The notes under the pieces: model-generated
Database searches by the model: none
What the model saw: only the letters and a program-made list of their open reading frames with translations
What the model was told of the DNA's origin: nothing
NCBI GenBank assembly: GCA_021827445.1
Contig: JAKAVW010000119.1
Coordinates: forward strand, 1-8,600
Direction: 5' to 3'
Length of the DNA stretch: 8,600 bases
Source: Pseudomonadota bacterium
Lineage (GTDB): Bacteria; Pseudomonadota; Gammaproteobacteria; Acidithiobacillales; Acidithiobacillaceae
Translations under genes and position numbers: made by a program
Part shown: positions 1 through 6,084 of the stretch, piece after piece
How the letters are laid out: the number at the start of each line of letters is the position of its first letter
Numbering within the stretch: position 1 is the first letter of the stretch

Positions 1-1
1 G

Positions 2-1120
2 GCCTCGGCGTTGAAAGGGAAAAACTGCCCCTGCCCCGGTTGTGGCGGAAAAGACCGCTTTCGTTTTGACAACAAGGATGGTACGGGTTCCTTCCTCTGT
101 TCCCAGGGTACCGGCGAGGTGCTGGCCGGGTCCGGATGGGCACTTCTGGAGCATGTGTACGGCTGGACCTTCGAGCGCGCCCTGGAGGAAGTGGCGCGGG
201 TGACTCTGGTGGATTTCGCGCCGAGGGCCGGCGGCGGCAAACTCCCTGTGGGCGGGATCAGAATCAGCGACGCACCCCCTCCCCCGCAGTCCGTAACCAT
301 CCAGGCACCGGGGGTGCCGCAGGTCATCCACTGGCAGGACCTGAAGATCGCGCCCGGCGCGCGTCCAGAAACGGAAGCGCAACGCCGCTATGACTATCTG
401 ATGCGCATTTTTCAGGAGTCCATCCCACTGCCACAACTGGACGGGATCGCCCTGCAGACCGTGCGCAACTACTGGATTTCCCGAGGCATGGGCGAGAGGT
501 TCCGGATGCCGCCCCACCTGCATTTTCATCCTGACCTGCCCGACCGCAAACAGAACTGGTCCGGTCCCGCCCTGATCGCCTGGGTGACCCGTCCCTGCGA
601 CGGCGCAAACGCCTTTGCCGACCGGAAATTCGTCGGGATGCAGCGCATCTGGCTGAATCCGGATCTGCGCAATGGCCCCGTGGACGCCAAACAGAGCAAG
701 GCACCCATCGAGCAGACGAAAAAATCCTACGGCATCCTGGATCAGGGCATGATCGGTAGCAGCGTGCATCTGTACGGTACCGAGCAAAGCCCGATTCAGG
801 TGATTGGTGAAGGCATCGAAACCGTGCTGGCCTGGCTGCGCATCCAGAGCATGCAGGGCACGCTCACGGAATCCGTCGAGGCGCACGCCTGCCTGGGGAC
901 CTCGCAGATCAAAAACTGGTTCGCGCCCACGGACAAGCCGGTCTGGCTGCTCCAGGACAATGACCCGGCGGGCATCCAGGCCGCGCAGTTTTTTCGGCAA
1001 TTGCATCCCGACACCCGAATTCTCGTACCCCCGCAAGGCTGCAACGATTTTAACGATTTCCTGTTGACCCTCATCCAAAACCCATCGCAAACAAGGAGTG
1101 TATCCCCATGTCTACCCTGA
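2..1120 (+). CDS. Plasmid/phage-type DNA primase: zinc-binding domain plus Toprim domain (5' partial)
   Basis: Likely makes RNA primers during replication or conjugative transfer of the element. Residues here are counted from the TTG at position 11. The N-terminus holds a zinc-finger primase signature, CPGCGGKDRFRF (residues 8-19), followed by Cys30. A Toprim domain follows: GEGIET at 266-271 (catalytic Glu motif), LLQDNDPAG near 313-321 (the DxD metal-binding motif) and NDFND at 345-349. The frame is open to the window edge and the zinc finger lies at the very start, so the true start is probably upstream; the TTG at 11 is unlikely to be it. Oddity: the usual fourth zinc ligand of the CxxC...CxxC pattern is Gly33 instead of Cys, although an extra Cys6 is present. 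No helicase domain is seen, so this is a primase-only protein. The 3' end overlaps the next gene by 13 bases, which suggests one operon. The family call is firm; the role in transfer is inferred from context. Confidence 0.86.
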   Translation, partial: ASALKGKNCPCPGCGGKDRFRFDNKDGTGSFLCSQGTGEVLAGSGWALLEHVYGWTFERALEEVARVTLVDFAPRAGGGKLPVGGIRISDAPPPPQSVTIQAPGVPQVIHWQDLKIAPGARPETEAQRRYDYLMRIFQESIPLPQLDGIALQTVRNYWISRGMGERFRMPPHLHFHPDLPDRKQNWSGPALIAWVTRPCDGANAFADRKFVGMQRIWLNPDLRNGPVDAKQSKAPIEQTKKSYGILDQGMIGSSVHLYGTEQSPIQVIGEGIETVLAWLRIQSMQGTLTESVEAHACLGTSQIKNWFAPTDKPVWLLQDNDPAGIQAAQFFRQLHPDTRILVPPQGCNDFNDFLLTLIQNPSQTRSVSPCLP

Positions 1121-1704
1121 AAAAAAAGCCCAATATCGTAGGGGCCGCAAGTCTGGCGGCCGCGAAACTGCGGACTGCAAGCCTGGTGATGGTGCTAGCT
1201 CTGGCCGGCTGCGCGCCTCATCTCTCTCGTCCGGTGGCGGAACCGATGACGGAGTCGATCCCCTCGGTGTTGTTACGGTCCTCGCAAATGGCGGCCCAGG
1301 CACAGCAACGGGTGTCCGAAGTGTTGTTTGTACAGACCCATCCACCGGTCGTAGCCATTGCGCCCTCACATCAGAAGGCGATGCAGGATCGCTTCCATTT
1401 CCATTGGGAGGGTCCGGTGAATATGGTGGCCTTCAATCTGGCCACCGCGATGGGCTGGAGCATGGAGTTCGCCAAACCGCAGCCATCCTTCATGCCTTCG
1501 GTTTACGTCGATCAGCAGGATAGCAATGTGCAGCAGATGGTGTCCGCCATCAACCGGCAAATCATGCCGACCGCCATACTCCGGGCACAGCCCCATGATC
1601 GAAAACTGGTTTTGCGGGTACCGACAAAGGCGGAGATTCATGCGGCCATCCTGAAAGGATATTTCCCTACTCCCACCAGTTGGTTCAAGAGCGCGGAAAA
1701 GTAA
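1108..1704 (+). CDS. dotD: DotD/TraH-family outer-membrane lipoprotein of a type IVB secretion system
   Basis: DotD (TraH in IncI plasmids) is a lipoprotein of the outer-membrane core of Dot/Icm-type secretion and conjugation machines, where it works with DotC and DotH. The product has a basic N-terminus, a hydrophobic stretch and a lipobox ALAGC with Cys35, so it should be lipidated. Residues about 97-172 match the DotD pattern: HFHWEGP, a helix around AFNLATAMGW, a PSVYVDQQD strand, then QMVSAINRQI and a final KLVLRV strand, resembling an N0-like secretin fold. The length of 198 residues is slightly long for the family, partly because the signal region is long (34 residues before the Cys). 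The ATG start is supported by AAGGAG at 1093-1098. It overlaps the primase end and is followed after one base by the PP-loop gene. No DotC or DotB homologue lies beside it in the window, which differs from the classical gene order. The family call rests on motif recognition, not a search. Confidence 0.72.
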   Translation: MSTLKKKPNIVGAASLAAAKLRTASLVMVLALAGCAPHLSRPVAEPMTESIPSVLLRSSQMAAQAQQRVSEVLFVQTHPPVVAIAPSHQKAMQDRFHFHWEGPVNMVAFNLATAMGWSMEFAKPQPSFMPSVYVDQQDSNVQQMVSAINRQIMPTAILRAQPHDRKLVLRVPTKAEIHAAILKGYFPTPTSWFKSAEK

Positions 1705-1705
1705 G

Positions 1706-2782
1706 GTGCATATTCGCCACGTCATCAGCGTCTCGGGCGGCAAGGACTCCACGGCGACCTTGCTGCTGGCGCTGGAGCGCGTACCGCGTGAGCAGATCGT
1801 GGCGATTTTTTGCGATACGGGCAATGAAATCCCGGTTACGCATGCGTATCTGGATGATCTGGAGCGTCATCTGGGCATCCGAATCCATCGGCTCAAGGCG
1901 AATTTTTCTGCTGAGATCGCCGCCAAGCGTCGATTTATCGCCAACGACCAACGAACGAAACGGGAATATCAGCGGGTGCCGGTTCGAGATGCCCAGGGAC
2001 GGATTGTGCCGGCACGAGACAGCCAAGGGAATATCAGGTATCGAACGGCTCGGCTGAACGGCGTGGATGTGCAAGAGATTATTCCGAAAATGCGCAAGGC
2101 GCATGGTAAGAAGGTGCGCTGGTCCAACAAGGCCAAGCGTCGGGCACTGGCGGTTCTGCATCCGACTGGCAATCCGTTTCTGGATTTATGCCTATGGAAA
2201 GGCCGGTTTCCGTCCCGGATGGCCCAATTCTGCACCGAAGAACTCAAGCGCAATATCGCCGTAACTTTCCAACTCGATCTGATTGACCAGGGCTTTTCGG
2301 TCGTCTCCTGGCAAGGGATTCGCCGTGATGAATCCCCGAATCGCCGTAACGCGAAACGCCTGGAACGTATCGGCCCAAAGCTATGGGCTTTTCGGCCTCT
2401 GGTGGACTGGACCGCACAACAGACCGTGGACTTTGTGCGCTCCCAGGGCTGCCCCTTGAATCCTCTTTATTCTCAGGGGCAAAGCCGGGTTGGGTGCGTG
2501 TGCATCAATACCAACAAGCAAGGTTTAGCCCAGACCGCTTATCGCTATCCAGAAGAAATAGACCGCATAGAAGATTGGGAATGGTTGGTCGGGCAAGTAT
2601 CGAAACGTGGCTTTTCCACCTTTATGTGCGATGCCGACGACCGCAAAGATCGTCGGGCCATTTTTGCCGACCTCAACATCCGTGCCCGTGTGGAGTGGGC
2701 CAAGGGCGATAACGGCACGGTGGATCTGTTTGATCGGCTCGATTTGCCCGTCTGTACATCCGCTTACGGACTTTGCGAGTAA
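1706..2782 (+). CDS. PP-loop protein of the phosphoadenosine phosphosulfate reductase (CysH/DndC-like) family
   Basis: Members of this superfamily bind ATP or PAPS with a PP-loop and do sulfur or adenylyl chemistry; accessory-element members are often linked to nucleic-acid modification rather than sulfate assimilation. The PP-loop SVSGGKDS is at residues 8-15, followed by the strand IVAIFCDTGNE (31-41). CTEELKRN (176-183), GIRRDESPNRR (204-214) and C249, C264 and C266 within CPLNPLYSQGQSRVGCVC form a Cys arrangement that could hold an iron-sulfur cluster (inference). Between the loop and Cys176 lies a basic insertion (about 80-150) containing a tandem decapeptide, VPVRDAQGRI then VPARDSQGNI. 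The start is GTG, one base after the dotD stop, with a weak GGAAAAG upstream, so translation is probably coupled. The terminator at 2839 ends this operon. It is longer than typical CysH and lacks an obvious thioredoxin-interacting tail, so assimilatory PAPS reductase is unlikely. Substrate unknown. Confidence 0.82.
   Translation: MHIRHVISVSGGKDSTATLLLALERVPREQIVAIFCDTGNEIPVTHAYLDDLERHLGIRIHRLKANFSAEIAAKRRFIANDQRTKREYQRVPVRDAQGRIVPARDSQGNIRYRTARLNGVDVQEIIPKMRKAHGKKVRWSNKAKRRALAVLHPTGNPFLDLCLWKGRFPSRMAQFCTEELKRNIAVTFQLDLIDQGFSVVSWQGIRRDESPNRRNAKRLERIGPKLWAFRPLVDWTAQQTVDFVRSQGCPLNPLYSQGQSRVGCVCINTNKQGLAQTAYRYPEEIDRIEDWEWLVGQVSKRGFSTFMCDADDRKDRRAIFADLNIRARVEWAKGDNGTVDLFDRLDLPVCTSAYGLCE
1976..2035 (+). 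repeat. 30-bp in-frame tandem duplication inside the PP-loop gene
   Basis: Two adjacent 30-base units encode VPVRDAQGRI (residues 91-100) and VPARDSQGNI (101-110), identical at 7 of 10 residues. The DNA copies have diverged, so the duplication is not recent. The DxQGxI pattern suggests a repeated beta-turn in the basic insertion. Confidence 0.75.
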
Positions 2783-2838
2783 TTTCCTTACGGCACCAAA
2801 GGATTGCTGCACATCTCCTCCGCTTTTTTGCGGAACTC

Positions 2839-2863
2839 GCCCGGACACGCTCCGGGCTTTTTT
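2839..2863 (+). terminator. Rho-independent terminator of the primase-dotD-PP-loop operon
   Basis: A perfect 7-bp GC-rich stem GCCCGGA (2839-2845) / TCCGGGC (2851-2857) with a 5-base loop is followed by six T residues (2858-2863). It lies 56 bases after the stop codon of the PP-loop gene. A second small hairpin, CCGC-T6-GCGG (2820-2833), sits just upstream and shares the string GCTTTTTTGCG with the terminator tail. Confidence 0.9.
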
Positions 2864-2873
2864 GCGTGCAGAG

Positions 2874-3000
2874 CCCTGCGGGCGGCAAGCCCTGCAGGCG
2901 GCAAGCCCTGCAGGCGGCAAGCCCTGCGGGCTGCAAGACCTGCCGTCTGCAAGACCTGCCGTCTGCAAGACCTCTGACCGCAGGACCTGCGGCACCAAGG
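2874..3000. repeat. Array of 16-bp tandem repeats, six good units and two degenerate
   Basis: Units start at 2874, 2890, 2906, 2922, 2938 and 2954, each exactly 16 bases. The first is CCCTGCGGGCGGCAAG, the middle ones carry A for G at one site, and the last two are ACCTGCCGTCTGCAAG. Two decayed units (2970-2984 and 2985-3000) follow. Related 15-18 bp units occur at 4936, 7427 and 7506. There are no spacers between units. The period of 16 leaves all frames open through the array, which creates several spurious ORFs. Function unknown. Confidence 0.92.
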
Positions 3001-3046
3001 GTTTGAGAATTGTGAAAAACGTGAAAACCCGGAAAAGGAGAAAATC

Positions 3047-3385
3047 ATGTCTCGCATGAAAGAGGTGCTGTTCATCGCCGCGGCCCTGGGTCTGGCCGGT
3101 TGTGCCATGCATTCCGAACCGCCCAAGAAAGTCGTCAAGCTGGCCTTCGTCAAATCTCTTACGGGGAATCATTCTCTGCATCTGCATTGGCCGGAGCACC
3201 ATCATCACACCTTCATTTACGAAAGTTTGATACACACTCACGTCGAAAAGTGCGTACCCACGAGCAAACCCGATGTGCGCGCCTGCTCCGTGTACATGAA
3301 ATTTCGTGGCCATCCCTCTTTGGGGCATCGCGGCGTGATCGACATGATCCGGGATGGGTCGCAATGGCATCTCCTCTGGAAGTAA
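3047..3385 (+). CDS. Small predicted lipoprotein, function unknown
   Basis: A 112-residue protein with a clear lipoprotein signal: basic MSRMK start, hydrophobic stretch and lipobox GLAGC with Cys19. The mature part is rich in His (a run of four in EHHHH near residues 50-54) and has two further Cys (in EKCVP and RACSV) that could form a disulfide in the periplasm. The C-terminus IDMIRDGSQWHLLWK has the look of a terminal beta-strand. AAGGAG at 3035-3040 fixes the ATG start. It is the first gene after the terminator and repeat array. Only two bases separate its TAA from the next GTG. I do not recognise the family. Given the dotD-like gene upstream, an accessory envelope role in the secretion apparatus is possible, but this is inference. 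Confidence 0.82.
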   Translation: MSRMKEVLFIAAALGLAGCAMHSEPPKKVVKLAFVKSLTGNHSLHLHWPEHHHHTFIYESLIHTHVEKCVPTSKPDVRACSVYMKFRGHPSLGHRGVIDMIRDGSQWHLLWK

Positions 3386-3387
3386 AG

Positions 3388-3567
3388 GTGCAGATCAATT
3401 ACTGGCGCGGCCTCACGCGACGGAATTGCCCAGATCCACGTCTGTATCCGGGCATGGTGGATGAATTGCAGGCGGCGCTTCGGGATGCCTTGTGCCTGAT
3501 TCATTCATTGCAGGCTCCACAGCGTCCTTCCCTGCGCTGGCGCGGAGAATGGATCGGAAAATGTTGA
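3388..3567 (+). CDS. 59-residue hypothetical protein coupled to the upstream lipoprotein
   Basis: A GTG-started reading frame begins two bases after the lipoprotein stop and ends inside the start region of the nuclease gene (ATGTTGA overlap at 3561-3567). The product begins MQINYWRGLTRRN, contains a likely amphipathic helix PGMVDELQAALRDALCLIHS and ends with a Trp/Arg-rich RWRGEWIGKC. The start codon context (TAA, then GTGCA) resembles that of the PP-loop gene after dotD. The main support is exact packing between two convincing genes; there is no recognised domain and the ribosome binding site (GGAAG before the TAA) is only fair. Confidence 0.55.
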   Translation: MQINYWRGLTRRNCPDPRLYPGMVDELQAALRDALCLIHSLQAPQRPSLRWRGEWIGKC

Positions 3568-4073
3568 GCGGATGGATAGCACGCGGTCGCGCCTGGTTTT
3601 CGCGCATTCAGTCCCGCAAAAAACGCGGTCATCGTCGGCGTCAGGATGCGGCCGGACGTCGCGCCATCACGATTTCTGAAATTGTGGGCAAGGACGCGCA
3701 GGAAACCTTTGCGCGTCGCATAGCGTACTTGCGCAAGCTCGATCCTCTGGTATTCGAGGAACTGGTACTCGATGCTTTTCAGAAAGAGGGCTGGCTGGTG
3801 CAACGCAATACCCGCTACAGCGGTGATGGTGGCATCGACGGTCGAATCTTTCAAAAAGGAACATGGTGGGGCATCCAGTGCAAACGCTACAAGGGAGCCA
3901 TCAAAACGGACCATGTGAAACAGTTTGTCAGAGATTTGCGCAATGAAAATCTGGAATGTGGATTTTTCGTGCATACCGGACGAACACCAGCAGGTGTGAA
4001 TCTTTTGAGTGAGCAGGTAACGATCCTTTCCGGCCAGAAGCTGATCCGCTTGTTGGAATTCCCGTCCCGATAA
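3561..4073 (+). CDS. Mrr-type restriction endonuclease domain protein
   Basis: Mrr_cat-domain proteins are PD-(D/E)XK nucleases; type IV members cut modified foreign DNA. Counting from ATG 3561 (170 residues), the basic N-terminal tail (RKKRGHRRRQ) is followed by a helix with DPLVFEELVLDAF, then YSGDGGIDGR (86-95) with the catalytic Asp93, a strand, and WGIQCKRYKG (103-112) giving the Q106-x-K108 pair. CGFFVHTGRTPAGV supplies the C-terminal core. All the catalytic residues are therefore intact. The protein is short and has no separate winged-helix target-recognition domain, unlike E. coli Mrr, so specificity must come from the tail or a partner. ATG 3549 (MDRKM...) is an alternative start in the same frame; neither has an ideal ribosome binding site, and 3561 overlaps the previous stop. 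It could serve in defence or in element DNA processing. Confidence 0.87.
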   Translation: MLSGWIARGRAWFSRIQSRKKRGHRRRQDAAGRRAITISEIVGKDAQETFARRIAYLRKLDPLVFEELVLDAFQKEGWLVQRNTRYSGDGGIDGRIFQKGTWWGIQCKRYKGAIKTDHVKQFVRDLRNENLECGFFVHTGRTPAGVNLLSEQVTILSGQKLIRLLEFPSR

Positions 4074-4097
4074 CGCGCCATAAATAAGGAAGACTGC

Positions 4098-4988
4098 ATG
4101 AAAGTCATTATCGAGTATCCTGATGATTTCCCTATTTCTGAACCGTTGCGCACGGTATTTACGGAACGCCTCTATCTACTTTTTGAGGTTCATCATTATT
4201 CGTGGAGCATGTCTCATAGCGAGATACTGGAGAAATTGTTTGTACTGCGCCATGAAATGCAAAAAAGTATCGGGTATCCACCGGTATCATCTCGCCGAAT
4301 AGAAACACATCCAGCAGATCCACTCCCGGCATGGGTGCATCCACCAGGAAAGCCGATTATGCAGGATTCTTCTCTTTCAGAACCCATTGAGGGCATTCTG
4401 TCACTTGAAGAGTTGCTTTGCTGGAAAAATATAGAATTCAAGTTCCTGGATGATCTGCCACCTGATGCGCGCGATGCGGGGCTGGAAATGGCATCACGCA
4501 TTTTGGGGATACATATTTATTACGATAAAACCAACGGTACTGTTTCGGACCCGGTTACGGCAGGCGGCGGTACAAATACACAATGGACGATAGACCAGAT
4601 CGCAGATGCCTTGATTCCATCACCACCAGTATCGAGTGATCCGTCAGTACGGACCCCGGAGGTTCAGCCAGCGCAATTATGCCCTTTTTCTCTGCCGAAG
4701 CGCATTGGAACGCTCACTAAAGGCTGGAGTCACGAAGACCGTAAGAGATTGACCCACACCATCAAACATCACGTCGAAGTGGCGGCACTGGGGGCTTTTG
4801 TTATCGGTCTGGTCTTTGGTTTCCTGATCGACGCCACCAACGGACACGCTGCCCGTTACGGTGAAGGATCAGGTCAATTGGTTCCGCAGGTCGCATATAC
4901 GCATCCGACGCAACGAATGCCATCCGCTCATGCCGTGGTGCAACCCCCTGCCGGGGTGCAACTCCCTGCTATTTCGTCGCGGTCGTAA
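4098..4988 (+). CDS. Hypothetical protein with one C-terminal membrane segment
   Basis: A 296-residue protein I do not recognise. AAGGAAG at 4086-4092 supports the ATG. Residues 1-140 look globular and acidic, with alternating helices (LEKLFVLRHEMQKS; LSLEELLCWKN; ARDAGLEMASRILG). A Pro/Ser-rich linker spans about 172-200, followed by a basic segment and one hydrophobic stretch VEVAALGAFVIGLVFGFLI (226-244). The tail of about 50 residues is low-complexity. With Lys/Arg before the segment, a large cytoplasmic N-domain and periplasmic tail are likely. The last 15 codons are made by an 18-base repeat encoding VQPPAG then VQLPAI, belonging to the dispersed repeat family of the window. Base composition looks more AT-rich than its neighbours, which may mean a separate origin. 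A role in the transfer apparatus is possible but unproven. Confidence 0.75.
   Translation: MKVIIEYPDDFPISEPLRTVFTERLYLLFEVHHYSWSMSHSEILEKLFVLRHEMQKSIGYPPVSSRRIETHPADPLPAWVHPPGKPIMQDSSLSEPIEGILSLEELLCWKNIEFKFLDDLPPDARDAGLEMASRILGIHIYYDKTNGTVSDPVTAGGGTNTQWTIDQIADALIPSPPVSSDPSVRTPEVQPAQLCPFSLPKRIGTLTKGWSHEDRKRLTHTIKHHVEVAALGAFVIGLVFGFLIDATNGHAARYGEGSGQLVPQVAYTHPTQRMPSAHAVVQPPAGVQLPAISSRS
4936..4970. repeat. 18-bp repeat inside the 3' end of the membrane protein gene
   Basis: GTGCAACCCCCTGCCGGG (4938-4955) is followed by a partial second unit GTGCAACTCCCTGC (4956-4969). The unit resembles CCCTGCCGGGGTGCAA at 7522. The period of 18 keeps the reading frame, producing VQPPAG/VQLPAI just before the stop codon. 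Confidence 0.8.
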
Positions 4989-5028
4989 CCTGTTGGCGTG
5001 GTGATTCACAGATACAAAGGAGTGTTTT

Positions 5029-5220
5029 GTGAGCAGGAAAATGAAACATGCGGTATCACACGAACTTCCAGAAAAAACCAGCAAGCTATCGGTGGAGATT
5101 TTCCGGTTGATGCGTGAGGGCGACGCGAACAGTCGAAATAAAGCGCAGGAATTGCTGCAATCCGCCATTGACAAACGCCATACGGAAAAACATGCGCCAG
5201 TGAAAGGAGATGTCTCGTGA
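5029..5220 (+). CDS. 63-residue hypothetical protein, first of a five-gene small-ORF cluster
   Basis: GTG start with a strong AAAGGAG at 5016-5022, seven bases after its last G. The product is hydrophilic and charged, with a likely helix LSVEIFRLMREG and another NKAQELLQSAIDKRH. It has no Cys, no membrane segment and no recognised domain. Its stop overlaps the start of the next gene in a GTGA arrangement (5217-5220), a classical sign of translational coupling. It probably acts in the cytoplasm; function unknown. Confidence 0.72.
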   Translation: MSRKMKHAVSHELPEKTSKLSVEIFRLMREGDANSRNKAQELLQSAIDKRHTEKHAPVKGDVS

Positions 5221-5348
5221 ACTTCATGGCAATAGGTGCGGGCATATCTTTGGGCGTCAACATTTGCATGGGACTTTATGGGTATCTGACGATATACGTT
5301 CTGAGCGAAATGTACCGTTACGAAAAACTGGAATCGAAGGGGTTTTAA
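5217..5348 (+). CDS. 43-residue single-span membrane protein
   Basis: A GTG start at 5217 overlaps the previous stop, with an excellent AAAGGAG at 5203-5209. The frame reads MNFMAIGAGISLGVNICMG and continues with LYGYLTIYVLSEMYRYEK before ending in KGF. Almost all of residues 3-30 are hydrophobic or small, so it should form one membrane helix with a charged cytoplasmic-type tail (EMYRYEKLESKG). The good ribosome binding site, the exact GTGA overlap before it and the one-base gap to the next ATG argue that it is real despite its size. Family unknown. Confidence 0.68.
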   Translation: MNFMAIGAGISLGVNICMGLYGYLTIYVLSEMYRYEKLESKGF

Positions 5349-5349
5349 C

Positions 5350-5607
5350 ATGGCCAACATTCAACACATCGCTGCCCGCATTTTCCGGCACGTCGACGCG
5401 GGCCACTTGCCGGCAGGGTACACGCTTACGATGGGCGCACTGATAAACGCCTATGACGATGACCCGGATTTTCACGAATGGGCGGATACGGTACCAGGTA
5501 GTGCGGTCGAGAAGCTGATGGCCGGCATGGTGCGTCATGGCGCATGGGATAACCAGGAGTGGCTGCGGGAATACATACAGGAAGCACTAAAGGAGAGTGC
5601 AGCATGA
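5350..5607 (+). CDS. 85-residue hypothetical soluble protein
   Basis: ATG start one base after the previous TAA, with AAGGGG at 5337-5342. The product is acidic (NAYDDDPDFHEWAD) with His and Trp residues, and starts with a helix IQHIAARIFRHVDAG. It reads like a small folded cytoplasmic domain, with no membrane segment and no motif I can name. The stop overlaps the next ATG (ATGA at 5604-5607), so it belongs to the same coupled cluster. Function unknown. Confidence 0.72.
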   Translation: MANIQHIAARIFRHVDAGHLPAGYTLTMGALINAYDDDPDFHEWADTVPGSAVEKLMAGMVRHGAWDNQEWLREYIQEALKESAA

Positions 5608-5825
5608 GCATCCCTTATATGATTGGGCGTCGCACAACGGTTAAAACGCCAGTTGCCAGCCAGCATGGCCGGGATACAACATCAAATCTACGCGCAGAAG
5701 ATAGCGGTACGACGGCGTTGCGGACCCTGGGATGGAGTGTCGCCACGTTCGGGGCCGGGGCGGTTCTGGGATGGGTAGCCACACGGAAATCGTCGGCTCG
5801 GGGACCGGAAGATGATGCATCCTGA
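5604..5825 (+). CDS. 73-residue single-span membrane protein
   Basis: The ATG at 5604 overlaps the upstream TGA and is preceded by AAAGGAG at 5589-5595, which decides this start over earlier in-frame codons. Residues 1-38 are polar and basic (IGRRTTVKTP). A hydrophobic stretch, TLGWSVATFGAGAVLGWVA, follows at about residues 41-59, then a basic-acidic tail TRKSSARGPEDDAS. Gly and Ala spacing in the helix (GxGAxxxG) could support helix packing with a partner. Family unknown; probably an inner-membrane accessory protein. Confidence 0.68.
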   Translation: MSIPYMIGRRTTVKTPVASQHGRDTTSNLRAEDSGTTALRTLGWSVATFGAGAVLGWVATRKSSARGPEDDAS

Positions 5826-6054
5826 GCTTGCCATATCGGCCCAGCCGGTTACGCAAGCGGTAGCACAGTACCGGGCGGCTGTGACCCAGATTAGCTTTGA
5901 CGCAGACGCGATCGCGGCGCGTATCTATGCCGACGATCAAGCGAATGGCGCTGTACCGGCAAAGCCGTCCGCAGGAGAAGCGCCGGTGCATCCATCACCC
6001 GGTCCATTTGCGGACACGGAGAAAGGGTCTAATATTTCAGAAGCTAAGCCGTAA
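5812..6054 (+). CDS. 80-residue hypothetical protein
   Basis: Overlaps the preceding gene by 14 bases. Two ATG codons (5812 and 5815) follow GGAAG, which lies too close to the first for ideal initiation, so the exact start is uncertain. The N-terminal half, including VTQAVAQYRAAVTQISFDADAIAARIYADD, is Ala-rich and probably helical. The second half is Pro/Gly/Ser-rich and likely disordered. No membrane segment or recognised domain. It ends 30 bases before htpX. Weaker support than its neighbours. Confidence 0.55.
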   Translation: MMHPELAISAQPVTQAVAQYRAAVTQISFDADAIAARIYADDQANGAVPAKPSAGEAPVHPSPGPFADTEKGSNISEAKP

Positions 6055-6084
6055 AATTTGTTTCGACATTTGAGGAGGTGAAGT

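Larger units (their letters stand above)
2791..3006. repeat. Direct repeat flanking the terminator and 16-bp repeat array
   Basis: CGGCACCAAAGGATTG (2791-2806) is repeated as CGGCACCAAGGGTTTG at about 2990-3005. The two copies match at 14 of 16 positions, including an exact 9-base start. Everything between them is terminator plus repeat array, so the copies may mark the ends of an inserted or duplicated segment. Chance similarity cannot be excluded. Confidence 0.4.

Noticed and set aside
1366..1824. 152-codon minus-strand open frame
   Set aside because: Antisense to the dotD-like gene and the start of the PP-loop gene, with no initiation signal.
2874..3000. CRISPR array
   Set aside because: Units are 16 bp and back to back with no unique spacers, and no cas gene is nearby.
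2525..3370. 281-codon minus-strand open frame
   Set aside because: It runs antisense to the PP-loop and lipoprotein genes and stays open through the 16-bp repeats, whose period opens all frames. No ribosome binding site or sensible domain.
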